29,598 nucleotides of DNA from a virus, in the IMG/VR virus record IMGVR_UViG_3300026276_000087, positions 1-29,598 of that record. One strand, 5' to 3'. A program made the position numbers and the translations under genes. Each line of letters begins with the position of its first letter. Position 1 is the first letter of the stretch. The notes beneath the pieces were generated by a model. It was given only the letters and a program-made list of their open reading frames with translations, ran no database searches and had not been told where the DNA came from. This document shows positions 1 to 7,436 of the stretch, piece by piece.

Positions 1-1140
1 TCAGATCCTCAGGTCAGCATTGACCACTTGGTATTCGATAGTTTTTTCGCCGTGTCCCTCCTGATAGTGTCGGGTCATTTTCGGGTCAGCATGCCCGAGT
101 AGCGCCTGGACATACCCCTCTTCAAACCTCTGCTGCTCATACAGCCAAGACCCTAGCGCCCTGATTTCGTGGAAAGTTGGGCGCTGTGCCGGTGGCATTT
201 GTTCGTATGCTCCAGCCGCGTCCCGTGCCTTGGTGAACTCTTTTGACAGGTAGTCGGGAGTAACGGCCGTCCAATGCGCCTTGGCCTCGATTTGCTCCCG
301 GCGGCGAGCCCTTGGTTTGTAATGGACCAGAAACGGTGAAGCGATCGTGGAGCGCAGGCATTCCAGAACTACACCCCGTAGAGCTTCACCCATTACGATC
401 TCCAAATGCACCGGCGTGTCGTACCCCTGGGTTTTCCCGGGCGATATCTTTATGGTGTTCTTCTCGACATCTACCGCAGATCGAGGCCAGGTCACGATAT
501 CTTCCCTGCGCTGAAGGCTTAGCAGCGCCAAGCGGATCGCGCGTGACAGCCATTCCGGTGTCTTCGGTCCATTGATTACCTGCATCAGCCCTTCCAGGGT
601 GTGCCGCTGCCGTACTTTCTCTCCCTCCTTTTTCACCAGGGTCATTTCGGCCACGTTCCTTTCAGCCTGACCCTTGGCCACTGCGAAAGCGAAGACGTTC
701 ACCAACAACCCTCGGTGTTTGGTGTAGGCATTGTTCTCAAACTTGTCCAGGTATTCAGCTACTGCCAATACGTCAAGCTGGCCGACCATCAGGTGCCCGA
801 GTTCCTTCTTATATCTAGCCACCTTGAATCCGATTTCATCGAGCGAGCTTTGGGCGTAGTTTCTAGTGGGCAGCCATTCTTCTTCAAAACGCTCCAGCAG
901 CGCCAGGAACGTCGGCGCCTTCTCGCCCGTCAGCATCGCCAGTAAAGCCCCGTCCTCGACCATTAGCGGGGCAAGCTTGGCATTTGCTGATTTGGCCAGG
1001 CGTATGGCCTCTGCCAGCGTCTTGTTGATACTGGTGCGTTTCCCGGTTATCGGGTTGCGGTAGATGAAGTACTTCCCATTCGGATAAAGATTATCCGGAA
1101 GGCTGCGATTCTTGGCTGTTCGAGCCCGAGGCGGGGCCAT
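1..1140 (-). CDS. int: Tyrosine-type site-specific integrase
   Basis: Integrates and excises the phage by strand exchange between attP and attB. The 379-aa product has the expected order: an N-terminal arm-binding region (residues about 15-60), a core-binding SAM-like region (about 75-165) and a C-terminal catalytic domain. Visible catalytic residues are Arg in SLQRRED (about 211), Lys236, HEIR (His324, Arg327), LLGH (His350) and Tyr359 in MTRHY. Its ATG overlaps the stop of the upstream excisionase-like gene by one base (TAATG), so the two are probably co-translated. It is the last gene of the leftward operon and its stop codon lies at the first base of the window, so the att site is just outside. 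The family call is firm; the exact subfamily is not resolved. Confidence 0.96.
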   Translation of the reverse strand: MAPPRARTAKNRSLPDNLYPNGKYFIYRNPITGKRTSINKTLAEAIRLAKSANAKLAPLMVEDGALLAMLTGEKAPTFLALLERFEEEWLPTRNYAQSSLDEIGFKVARYKKELGHLMVGQLDVLAVAEYLDKFENNAYTKHRGLLVNVFAFAVAKGQAERNVAEMTLVKKEGEKVRQRHTLEGLMQVINGPKTPEWLSRAIRLALLSLQRREDIVTWPRSAVDVEKNTIKISPGKTQGYDTPVHLEIVMGEALRGVVLECLRSTIASPFLVHYKPRARRREQIEAKAHWTAVTPDYLSKEFTKARDAAGAYEQMPPAQRPTFHEIRALGSWLYEQQRFEEGYVQALLGHADPKMTRHYQEGHGEKTIEYQVVNADLRI

Positions 1141-1373
1141 TAGCCCACCTCCATCATCTTGGCGAGCAATGGATCATCCGATCCGATCACGGCTGCCTGC
1201 AAATCCACGAAATACATCCCGCCCTTTACCTCTCCAATCACTTCGCCTTCCTCAATCCATTTTTTCAACTGTTGCAGACTCGGTTTGCCGCCTGCATACC
1301 GCAGTTTTCTGTATTCGCCCGCTTCCATAAGTCGCGGCAGCCGGGCGGTGATAAGAGCTATGACCTTTGCCAT
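1140..1373 (-). CDS. xis: Excisionase-like small DNA-binding protein
   Basis: A 77-aa basic protein directly upstream of int with a one-base stop/start overlap. The middle (KPSLQQLKKWIEEGEVIGEVKGGMYFV) has the layout of a winged-helix excisionase: a recognition helix, then a short strand-turn-strand wing, then aromatic YFVD. Excisionases bend attachment-site DNA and switch integrase towards excision. Position, size and fold pattern all agree with Xis. The call rests on these and not on a signature motif, so it is slightly less certain than int. Confidence 0.82.
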   Translation of the reverse strand: MAKVIALITARLPRLMEAGEYRKLRYAGGKPSLQQLKKWIEEGEVIGEVKGGMYFVDLQAAVIGSDDPLLAKMMEVG

Positions 1374-1409
1374 ATTGTTGTCCTGTTCCCCGTCCGGGGC
1401 CGTGATTGT

Positions 1410-1655
1410 TTAAATAGTTGCAAGCGGGCTTTTTCGGAATTGCCAGGTGTGCCCGCACTGGCGGCACTTACCAAAGGTCCGTCCGGTCGCGCCAAAGCTG
1501 TCGGCGGCGCTGATCTCAATCACCTTGCCGCGTCGCAGTTCGTACTGATCGTTTCCGACAAACTCTTCCGATATTTGAATGTTGCGACTGCCGCAGGGTG
1601 AGCACTTGGCGTCTACGGATTCCCCAATAGTTTTCGCGGGCACGTCTTGCTCCAT
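1410..1655 (-). CDS. Zinc-ribbon protein of unknown function
   Basis: An 81-aa protein with two Cys pairs, KCSPCGSRN near the N-terminus and KCRQCGHTW near the C-terminus, spaced as in a treble-clef or zinc-ribbon fold. Such small phage ribbons usually bind nucleic acid or a protein partner, but this one has no recognisable function. It lies in the leftward operon between the 1686 gene and the excisionase-like gene. No convincing Shine-Dalgarno sequence precedes the ATG, so translation may be coupled to the upstream gene or the start may differ. Confidence 0.72.
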   Translation of the reverse strand: MEQDVPAKTIGESVDAKCSPCGSRNIQISEEFVGNDQYELRRGKVIEISAADSFGATGRTFGKCRQCGHTWQFRKSPLATI

Positions 1656-1685
1656 GCCGCGCGTGGCGGCAGAAGGTGGAATGGG

Positions 1686-1964
1686 TCAGATAATCGCCGC
1701 CAGCGTCTGGCTGCCGTCGCCGTGAGTGGTGGTCATGTGCATTACAGGGCGGCTTGGCTGGCGGATGACGTTCAGTGCCTGGACAAACTTCTCGCACGAC
1801 ACCTCATCCGTGCCGGCCAGGATGGTGGTGCAGAACAGCTCCCGTTCATCCTCGTCCTCAAGCTGAGCTGAAAGCAGCAGGGCAATTTCATGCTCTCGGC
1901 AGATGTCGATGATCTGGCGAACCAGCGGACTGATTTGCTCGTCGTAAACGTTTTCTTTAGTCAT
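1686..1964 (-). CDS. Hypothetical phage protein (leftward operon)
   Basis: A 92-aa product beginning MTKENVYDEQ. I chose the internal ATG at 1964 because GAGGA sits six bases upstream; longer readings of the frame extend into low-quality sequence. The protein is acidic, with a helical middle (IIDICREHEIALLLSAQLEDEDERELF) and no membrane segment or catalytic motif. It is likely a small cytoplasmic phage accessory protein. Upstream of it, on the opposite strand, starts the AT-rich caspase-like gene, making 1965-2217 a divergent promoter region. Confidence 0.7.
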   Translation of the reverse strand: MTKENVYDEQISPLVRQIIDICREHEIALLLSAQLEDEDERELFCTTILAGTDEVSCEKFVQALNVIRQPSRPVMHMTTTHGDGSQTLAAII

Positions 1965-2217
1965 GAGAGTTCCTCGCCCGCCGTTCACTGGCAGGCTGGT
2001 AGGTGGAGACCGGGGTGGGCGATGGTCTTGTTTTTTTGGTGGCTCTGTGGGGGGGGCTGAAGGTAGAGCGGAGTTTTTGCTGGATATTTGCGGGGTAAGG
2101 TTTTGGTATGAGTGTTCATGGGTTGATTCGGAAAGACTTAGGTTCTGCTGGCCTAGCGTGATAGGTGAATGTGACCTAGAGTCAGAGGAATAAATTGATT
2201 TTAATTGTGAGGGTTGT
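1965..2217. promoter_or_regulatory. Divergent intergenic region
   Basis: About 250 bases without a gene between the divergent 1964 and 2218 genes. The right half is T- and G-rich and clearly unlike the flanking leftward operon. It presumably carries the promoter of the rightward cargo gene. I cannot point to a convincing -35/-10 pair. GAGGG just before 2218 is the likely ribosome-binding site. Confidence 0.4.
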
Positions 2218-2712
2218 ATGGCTTTAGAAATTATAATGGACACTACTAAAAAACATGGCTTTATTTGCTTGGATGAGAGTCTTGTAGATGCTACATCTGA
2301 TTTGGCTGAGGCCTTTAGGTATAAAGAGTATACGGAGTATGGGGCTAACGAAGATATGGAGGCGTTTTCGAAATATAAGCCTCCTATTGTTTGGCTTGTT
2401 GGTCACGGGGAGCGCGGAAAAACTTCTTTTGTTAATAAGGATGGAACTAAAAATATAGTTGAAATGAGAGTTATAGTTCAGTGGTGTATGGCGAATAAGG
2501 TTGAGTATCTAATTGATACGGCCTGCCATCCTAAGAGTAGGGCGCGTATCGTCAGTGAAATGGGTGCTGGTTTTAAATATTTTTGCAAAAACAGAGATGA
2601 GGAAGTTCAGGTTATTAGGACATATGTAACGGGCAAAAAAAACGATGAAGAGTTGAATGTATGGGAGGTTCGTGATTGGTGGGAGAAAGAAGGCTTTTCT
2701 CAGTCCAGCTGA
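2218..2712 (+). CDS. Caspase-like (clan CD) cysteine-peptidase candidate
   Basis: A 164-aa protein in visibly AT-richer DNA than the surrounding phage genes. Its centre has the two signatures of clan CD peptidases (caspase, gingipain, CHAT): a hydrophobic strand ending in His-Gly (IVWLVGHG, His63) and, 40 residues on, a second hydrophobic strand ending in a Cys (VEYLIDTACHP, Cys103). The spacing suits a His/Cys dyad. No signal peptide or membrane segment is visible, so it should be cytoplasmic. It has its own GAGG ribosome-binding site and runs against the leftward operon, so it is probably transcribed in the lysogen as a moron. Stand-alone caspase-like domains are often effectors of abortive defence; that role here is inference. 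An inactive relative is possible. Confidence 0.55.
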   Translation: MALEIIMDTTKKHGFICLDESLVDATSDLAEAFRYKEYTEYGANEDMEAFSKYKPPIVWLVGHGERGKTSFVNKDGTKNIVEMRVIVQWCMANKVEYLIDTACHPKSRARIVSEMGAGFKYFCKNRDEEVQVIRTYVTGKKNDEELNVWEVRDWWEKEGFSQSS

Positions 2713-2759
2713 ACATCAAAAATTTCGTGAATGTCGCAATGTGAGCGATTGACTGTGCC

Positions 2760-2784
2760 CCGCTATTGGGCTGCACAATAGCGG
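2760..2784. terminator. Hairpin between convergent genes
   Basis: A perfect 9-bp stem (CCGCTATTG / CAATAGCGG) with a 7-base loop lies 48 bases after the caspase-like gene. There is no T-run, so it is terminator-like but not a textbook intrinsic terminator. A second hairpin follows at 2818-2835. Confidence 0.45.
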
Positions 2785-2817
2785 CTGACTTTGAAGGGGG
2801 AGGAGTTGTAGAGGGGT

Positions 2818-2835
2818 GGAGTACGGGTGTACTCC
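2818..2835. terminator. Hairpin just beyond the 2838 stop codon
   Basis: A perfect 7-bp stem (GGAGTAC / GTACTCC) with loop GGGT abuts the end of the leftward 2838 gene. It could act at the 3' end of the rightward cargo transcript. No T-run follows on either strand. Confidence 0.4.
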
Positions 2836-2837
2836 TG

Positions 2838-3338
2838 TCAGGCTACAGCTGACCTTTCGGCTTTCTTCTGTTGGCTTGCCTTGAAGTGGTCATATGGCCC
2901 GTCTGGCAACGAAGCGATCGCGTTCGCCGCCTTGATCAGCAGATCTCCCAACCGCGCCTGCGCCCTCGGCACGAAGTACTTAAAGCGGGAGTCGGCTGGG
3001 TAGTAATTGTCGTAGGCCATGCGACTGCACAGCGTTGACGCCTCATCGAGTCCGCAACTGCGGCCGTAGGCGATCAGATTTTGCCGCTCTTCTTGAAGAG
3101 CGTCGGCGAGCTGATCTGCTGCGTTCAGGCGCAGTTGCAGGGCTTGCTCGCGAGCTTTGAGGCCCTCCAAGTGCTGCGCCAGCGTGCACGCGAAGTCACC
3201 GGCCAGCCGCTCATTGATGTACTGGCGGTAGTCGTGACGCTTGAGGACGGTCTTGAACAGGTTGTCGATGTAGCCGCGTCCGCCATCTGGCGTGTTCAGG
3301 TCAAAGCTGGGCCCGACCGGTTTGTTTTCTGTGGGCAT
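2838..3338 (-). CDS. Hypothetical phage protein with coiled-coil
   Basis: A 166-aa product starting MPTENKPVGP at the ATG at 3338, chosen because AGGA lies about six bases upstream; an in-frame ATG at 3359 has no such site. Residues about 55-95 are rich in Gln, Glu, Leu and Ala (LKAREQALQLRLNAADQLAD), predicting a coiled coil. The C-terminal part ends in a short lysine-rich tail. No enzyme motif is visible. The first bases of this gene and its leader recur downstream as direct repeats (see 3324-3348 and 3644-3668). Confidence 0.72.
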   Translation of the reverse strand: MPTENKPVGPSFDLNTPDGGRGYIDNLFKTVLKRHDYRQYINERLAGDFACTLAQHLEGLKAREQALQLRLNAADQLADALQEERQNLIAYGRSCGLDEASTLCSRMAYDNYYPADSRFKYFVPRAQARLGDLLIKAANAIASLPDGPYDHFKASQQKKAERSAVA

Positions 3339-3348
3339 GGGGCGTCCT
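3324..3348. repeat. Direct repeat copy 1 (start region of the 2838 gene)
   Basis: Twenty-five bases, beginning GTTTTCTGTGGG and ending GGGGCGTCCT, are identical at 3644-3668. The segment covers the start codon and ribosome-binding site of the leftward gene. It is followed by a CCGGG-TCATG-CCCGG hairpin. Confidence 0.85.
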
Positions 3349-3409
3349 ATCCGGGTCATGCCCGGTCAACTGGGTGCTACGATGGCGCCTCACTCAATCG
3401 AGAAGCACC

Positions 3410-3643
3410 ATGACCAAGCACGACATTTATGACGAGCACGAAGGATTTCGGCTCTGGAACTACATGGAGTGCGAAACACTGGAGAGCGGCCAGGAGGTCT
3501 GGCGGATCAACGTCGAAGTGAAACGCGTTGATGAGGTGGTGATTCCGGTTGTTGCTGGTGACCAGACTTACCCTGACCGTGGGTTGGCGCAGGTGGCTGG
3601 ACGAGAGCTGGGCGCCAAGATGGTAGCCGAGCGAGGTCTATAG
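3410..3643 (+). CDS. Small rightward cargo protein, unknown
   Basis: A 77-aa acidic protein (MTKHDIYDEHEGFRLW...). I use the ATG at 3410; GAGAAG upstream is a weak ribosome-binding site. The sequence alternates polar and hydrophobic residues (VWRINVEVKRVDEVVIPVVAG), suggesting a small beta-rich domain followed by a helix (RGLAQVAGRELGAKMVAERGL). I do not recognise a family. It runs against the leftward operon and is flanked by the 25-bp direct repeats, which supports its being a separately acquired unit. Confidence 0.65.
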   Translation: MTKHDIYDEHEGFRLWNYMECETLESGQEVWRINVEVKRVDEVVIPVVAGDQTYPDRGLAQVAGRELGAKMVAERGL

Positions 3644-3668
3644 GTTTTCTGTGGGCATGGGGCGTCCT
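3644..3668. repeat. Direct repeat copy 2
   Basis: Identical over 25 bases to 3324-3348. Here it no longer starts a gene, so it looks like a vestige of the 5' end of the 2838 gene, left when the 3410 unit was added. Confidence 0.85.
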
Positions 3669-3719
3669 TAGTCATTGATCGACTACAGTTGAAAGGGCAT
3701 TCATAGGGAGCGCTGAAAG

Positions 3720-3974
3720 ATGGAGTGTTTAATCTGCGGAGCCCCAGCAATTCAGCTGGTACTGGTAGGCCAATTTGTGGAAGTTGACTGCCCTAGATGC
3801 GGTTACTACGGAGTCCCGAAACCGCTGGTCGACGAGATGTCGCTGAAAAAGCAAAAACTTCACAAAGAGCGCACTCGGGCCTATTTGGCGATGCGAGCAG
3901 AGAACAAGCAGTCGCCGTGGATTACTCCGGTCGATATAAATATTCACCAGCTATTGGATATATCGCTCGCCTAA
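3720..3974 (+). CDS. Small zinc-ribbon cargo protein
   Basis: An 84-aa protein with two Cys pairs, CLICG at residues 3-7 and CPRCG at about 24-28, the classic zinc-ribbon spacing. A basic helix follows (LKKQKLHKERTRAYLAMRAENK). Such proteins commonly bind nucleic acid. It is rightward, with GGGAG about ten bases upstream of the ATG, and lies between repeat copies 2 and 3. The function is unknown; the metal-binding inference is reasonable from the cysteines. Confidence 0.72.
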   Translation: MECLICGAPAIQLVLVGQFVEVDCPRCGYYGVPKPLVDEMSLKKQKLHKERTRAYLAMRAENKQSPWITPVDINIHQLLDISLA

Positions 3975-3984
3975 GGCATTGCGC

Positions 3985-4017
3985 GGCATGGTGCGTCCTA
4001 TGCCGGGTCATGCCCGG
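3985..4017. repeat. Repeat copy 3 with CCGGG hairpin
   Basis: Matches the block at 3334-3365 (GGCATGGGGCGTCCT plus the following CCGGG-TCATG-CCCGG stem-loop) with one mismatch and one inserted base. It precedes the 4088 cargo gene just as the first copy precedes the 3410 gene. Confidence 0.8.
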
Positions 4018-4087
4018 GAGGTGGCGGATTTTAGTTTGTGGGCTATTGCTTAAAGGCCGGCATGGAGCCGGATCAAGGAGTGATCTG

Positions 4088-4309
4088 ATGAGCGAGTATC
4101 GGAAACTGACTCAGGCTGAACTGTCTGAAGCCCTCAATATGCTTAAGAGCGAGATCGCGCTGTATGTCGCTGACAACGAACCAATGGCTGATGGTTCTGG
4201 CCATTGGGTGTTCTTTTCCTTGTCAGCACCTAAAAGCATTCTATCTCGCCTTCGAGTTGGCGGTGATCATCGGATGGCGCTTGGTAAGTCTTGGTCGGTG
4301 CCGCGCTGA
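4088..4309 (+). CDS. Small cargo protein, paralogue of the 7107 product
   Basis: A 73-aa product (MSEYRKLTQAELSEALNM...). GGAG stands about seven bases before the ATG at 4088. Its middle, LYVADNEPMADGSGHWVFFS, resembles LFIVHIEPKADGTGYFLMPH of the 7107 product, and both continue to an LGK/LGNKW motif, so the two form a small family with an EPxADGxG core. The function is unknown. It runs against the leftward operon directly beyond the end of the methyltransferase gene. Confidence 0.68.
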   Translation: MSEYRKLTQAELSEALNMLKSEIALYVADNEPMADGSGHWVFFSLSAPKSILSRLRVGGDHRMALGKSWSVPR

Positions 4310-4370
4310 CGCAATTGCCACGCTTCAGAGCGACCCTGGTAATGCGGTCCGGTCTTTCTCGCTTGACTGA

Positions 4371-6284
4371 TCAGGCCGCGAGGCGCTGGTAAAGCTCGAT
4401 GATGTCGGCGGCGTTGGCCGCGACCAGCGCCTCAGCTTCATCGGGACAGACGCTGTTTCCGATCAGCCGGACCTGGTCCGTTTTGTTGATTGGGCGCCAC
4501 TCTTCGGCGCCGGTCACCGGGTCGACGAACAGCCCGCGGTCGATGATGTAGTTCTCGTCAAAGCCTTGGGCGCGCTTCAGTTCAGGCGGTTGGAGCATGC
4601 GTAGCGTGATGTCCACCAGCACGTAACCGCCAACTATGACCATCTCGGCCGGATCTTTGAAGTGCTCCGGCAGGTGCTCGTGCATAAATGCGGCGCAGCG
4701 GCGGGCGCCCTCCATTTGCTCCGGCGTGAGAGTGTCCGGCACCTGCACGACCTCGACCAGCGCGACGCGGTCCTTTGTCGGTAGGGTGTGCATCGGCTCC
4801 GTGAGTGACACGCCGTCGGTATGGGCGCCGTAGTACTTCACCAGGTAGGCGCTCACCAGACGCTGATTGGCGCCTGACTGGCAGATGGTCGAGAGCGGCG
4901 AATCGGCGGCCCGGCCATCGCCGTCGTAGAAACCGCCATTCGCCTGCTCGAAGAACGCCGCCGATACCGCATGGTGCCCTGAGCTGGTGGCGACTACGCC
5001 AAGCGGGTTGGCTACGTCAGCTCCGACCGATCCTTTTCGCAACGTGACCATGTTCGCAGCTACAAGGGCTTGCTCGCCCCTGTTGGCGCCGGTCACCGTG
5101 CGGAAAGCATCATCCGGCGAATACCCGCTGCGCTCCCCGTGGTGCGTAAGGTGGGTCAGGTGGCAGGCCGCCAGCGCGAAGTGCCCACCCTTTACTTGAG
5201 CGACTTGCGTGCGCAGCGGCTCGACCGCGCTGAAGTTGCGCTGCGCAGATCCGTTTGCGCATTCGGTGAGAAAGGGGGTGGCTACCGGCTGCACCAAGGC
5301 GTGATGCGTTCCGCCGGCGCTGATGGTCGATAGCGATTCGTCGGAACCGTGGGTGCTGGTGTGTGCCGCCGAGGTTCCGCGCATCGGGACAATGAACGGC
5401 TTCATGCTGGTCAGCACATGGCGCCAGCAACCCTTGGCCACGCGACGCATCGTGTTCACCGCCATCGGCTTTTCGCGGAAGATCGTTCGTCCCAGGTTGC
5501 TCCAGTCGATGCACTCCGCGGCCGTGCGCCAAGGCTTCTGTTTTGCTGTCGGCTTCTTGTGATGTGTTGGCTCGGGCCAGACGATTGGCTTTCCGTCACT
5601 GCGGGCCACCAGATACAGCCTCTTACGGATGGTCGGGGCGCCGGAGTTCGATGCGATGCGCTCGCGCCATTCGACGTTGTAGCCAAGGCCTCGCACCAGG
5701 CATTCCACCGGTACGAATTCGCCGATAGCTTGCAGAATCTCCGGCATGTCCGAGTGATCCGACGGGAGCCCGGTACTGAGCGCAGCAATGAACGACTTGA
5801 AGGTACGCCCACGCTCAGCCTTGATCGGCTGACCCGCCTCGTCAATGGGGCCCCAGTCGCGGAACTCTTCAACATTCTCCAGGAACATCAGTCGTGGCCG
5901 GGTGGCATGGGCCCAACGAACAACCACCCAGGCCAAGCCGCGTACACCGCGGTCGCGGGGCGCGCCGCCCTTGGCCTTGCTGTGGTGGCGGCAGTCCGGC
6001 GAAGCCCAGAGGATGCCAACGGGCTGGCCACCGGTGGCCAGCACAGGATCGACTTCAAACACGTCCGCCACGTAGTGCGCTGTCTGAGGGTGATTCGCAC
6101 GGTGCACGGCCAGGGCAATCGGGTTGTGGTTAACAGCCACGTCCGGTTCCCGATACGCTCGAGCAATGGCATCGCTGGCACCGCCAGCGCCGGCGAACAG
6201 GTCCACCACCAGCTCTTTCTGGAATGGCAGGCCCATGCTTGGCTGGCCATGGATGAACTGGGGTTTCTTCTGTTGTGCGGACAT
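4371..6284 (-). CDS. DNA (cytosine-5) methyltransferase
   Basis: A 637-aa C5-cytosine methyltransferase. Motif I is DLFAGAGGASDA (residues 28-39, S-adenosylmethionine binding); motif IV is SPDCRHHSKAKGG with the nucleophile Cys98; motif VI is ENV (136-138); motif VIII is RKRLYLVARSD; and GNSV near the C-terminus is the motif X region. The catalytic loop reads SPDC, not the usual GPPC, as I recall for some phage enzymes. The central region between motifs VIII and IX is long and repeats short THxxLxT-like segments, fitting a large target-recognition region. GAGGA lies six bases before the ATG. It has no partner endonuclease here, so it probably protects phage DNA from host restriction. Confidence 0.93.
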   Translation of the reverse strand: MSAQQKKPQFIHGQPSMGLPFQKELVVDLFAGAGGASDAIARAYREPDVAVNHNPIALAVHRANHPQTAHYVADVFEVDPVLATGGQPVGILWASPDCRHHSKAKGGAPRDRGVRGLAWVVVRWAHATRPRLMFLENVEEFRDWGPIDEAGQPIKAERGRTFKSFIAALSTGLPSDHSDMPEILQAIGEFVPVECLVRGLGYNVEWRERIASNSGAPTIRKRLYLVARSDGKPIVWPEPTHHKKPTAKQKPWRTAAECIDWSNLGRTIFREKPMAVNTMRRVAKGCWRHVLTSMKPFIVPMRGTSAAHTSTHGSDESLSTISAGGTHHALVQPVATPFLTECANGSAQRNFSAVEPLRTQVAQVKGGHFALAACHLTHLTHHGERSGYSPDDAFRTVTGANRGEQALVAANMVTLRKGSVGADVANPLGVVATSSGHHAVSAAFFEQANGGFYDGDGRAADSPLSTICQSGANQRLVSAYLVKYYGAHTDGVSLTEPMHTLPTKDRVALVEVVQVPDTLTPEQMEGARRCAAFMHEHLPEHFKDPAEMVIVGGYVLVDITLRMLQPPELKRAQGFDENYIIDRGLFVDPVTGAEEWRPINKTDQVRLIGNSVCPDEAEALVAANAADIIELYQRLAA

Positions 6285-6371
6285 AGAGGATCCTCGCCGG
6301 CTGGCGTGATTCGTTGAAGTGGGGTATTTGTGTTCGGCACGGCATGGGGCCGGATGACGGAGAGCAGTTGG

Positions 6372-6572
6372 ATGGTTGATCGCGAAATTTTATTAGAGCA
6401 GGCAGCTATCGCTTTACTTACAGAGGCGAAATCTCAGGGACTCGATATGCATCGCCTCAAGGAAAGCGCGATGCTCGGCGTGTACTCTGGCAGGCTTCCA
6501 TGCGAAGGCGGAAACGAGCTGCGGCAGGCAATTGTTGAGGCTGTAGAATATTTAGTCGGACAAACCAGCTGA
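6372..6572 (+). CDS. Small helical cargo protein, unknown
   Basis: A 66-aa protein starting MVDREILLEQAAIALL. The ATG at 6372 is chosen because GGAG precedes it by about nine bases; in-frame ATGs at 6330 and 6354 are alternatives. The sequence is almost entirely helical and acidic, without membrane or catalytic features. It is rightward, wedged between the start of the methyltransferase gene and the end of the leftward 6598 gene. I do not recognise a family. Confidence 0.6.
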   Translation: MVDREILLEQAAIALLTEAKSQGLDMHRLKESAMLGVYSGRLPCEGGNELRQAIVEAVEYLVGQTS

Positions 6573-6597
6573 TATAGATTCAATGGGTGAGGGCTGG

Positions 6598-6999
6598 TCA
6601 TGCGCGGCGGACTTTGAAGCGCAACATCGCCTTGATGCTGTGGCAGTAATCCTGAAGTCGTTCATAGGCCTTGTACTTCGCCTGTCCTCGAGTAGCCGCC
6701 CACACCCTGACCAAGTCTTCTCTGGCCTCTCGGCTCCAGTTGAGATCATCCCAATCATGGTTGAACGGCAGAACCAGCCACTCTTTGAGCGGCAGCGTCT
6801 CGGCCATCTCGCCGTACTGTATCTCGTGCGTCGGGTGGTAGTTGCTGATCCGCTTCTTCGGGTCTTCGTCCAGCACCACGCCGATGTAGTGGCCGCGATC
6901 CGCCAGGATGATGCCGGGCTTACCGTAGGCGATGACTCGGCGGCCGACTTCGGCGGGCACCTGATAGTGCTCCCGAACGTACGCGCAGTTGTGGCTCAT
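6598..6999 (-). CDS. Hypothetical phage protein
   Basis: A 133-aa protein (MSHNCAYVREHYQVPAEVGRRV...). The N-terminal half is strand-rich with GKPGIILADRGHYIGVVLDEDP, a pattern of a small beta barrel. The C-terminal half is helical and basic (AREDLVRVWAATRGQAKYKAYERLQDYCHSI). GGAG lies seven bases before the ATG. It belongs to the leftward operon. The function is unknown; a nucleic-acid-binding barrel is possible but speculative. Confidence 0.75.
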   Translation of the reverse strand: MSHNCAYVREHYQVPAEVGRRVIAYGKPGIILADRGHYIGVVLDEDPKKRISNYHPTHEIQYGEMAETLPLKEWLVLPFNHDWDDLNWSREAREDLVRVWAATRGQAKYKAYERLQDYCHSIKAMLRFKVRRA

Positions 7000-7014
7000 G
7001 GATTATCTCCAGTC

Positions 7015-7036
7015 AGGCGCCGCCCTCCGTGACCGG
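7015..7036. repeat. 22-bp repeat copy 1
   Basis: A block beginning AGGCGCCGCCC and ending CCGTGACCGG is identical at 8761-8782. In both places it lies upstream of a leftward core gene and upstream of a rightward cargo gene, so it marks cargo junctions. Confidence 0.85.
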
Positions 7037-7106
7037 ATGCGACAGTGGGGTGGTGTCGATTTGGTTGGGCTACGCTTCAATCTCAACTTCACGAAAGGAT
7101 TTCGCG

Positions 7107-7331
7107 ATGGTCATTCGTAACGCTTTGAATCATGCAAAGATTGCCGCCGAAATTGGCTGGACTGCGGAGGACGTTAGCCTGTTCATTGTTCATATAGAAC
7201 CGAAGGCGGACGGCACAGGATATTTCCTGATGCCTCACCAAGACTTACCTGGCGGCCAGCGTCTAAAGCCGGTACGGCTTGGTAATAAATGGCTGATTGA
7301 GACAGGGCCAATTGATCTTCAGCGGGAGTAA
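7107..7331 (+). CDS. Small cargo protein, paralogue of the 4088 product
   Basis: A 74-aa protein with AAAGGA seven bases before its ATG. It shares the EPxADGxG core and the later LGNKW-like motif with the 4088 protein; the similarity covers most of both proteins. The function is unknown. The two paralogues lie at different cargo sites in the same leftward operon, which suggests duplication or repeated acquisition of the same cassette type. Confidence 0.72.
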   Translation: MVIRNALNHAKIAAEIGWTAEDVSLFIVHIEPKADGTGYFLMPHQDLPGGQRLKPVRLGNKWLIETGPIDLQRE

Positions 7332-7436
7332 CTCCAGCGTTTTTAGTGATTAAGATGATGGCTAATTGCTATCAGTATACAAAGGGAGTTCGAAATCTAG
7401 CTACCGTGACACCTCTATAAAGAATGAGGTGAAACC

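Noticed and set aside
5349-6317. A 322-codon rightward open frame across the C5 methyltransferase gene
   Set aside because: Antisense shadow of a gene with intact motifs I, IV, VI and VIII; no ribosome-binding site.
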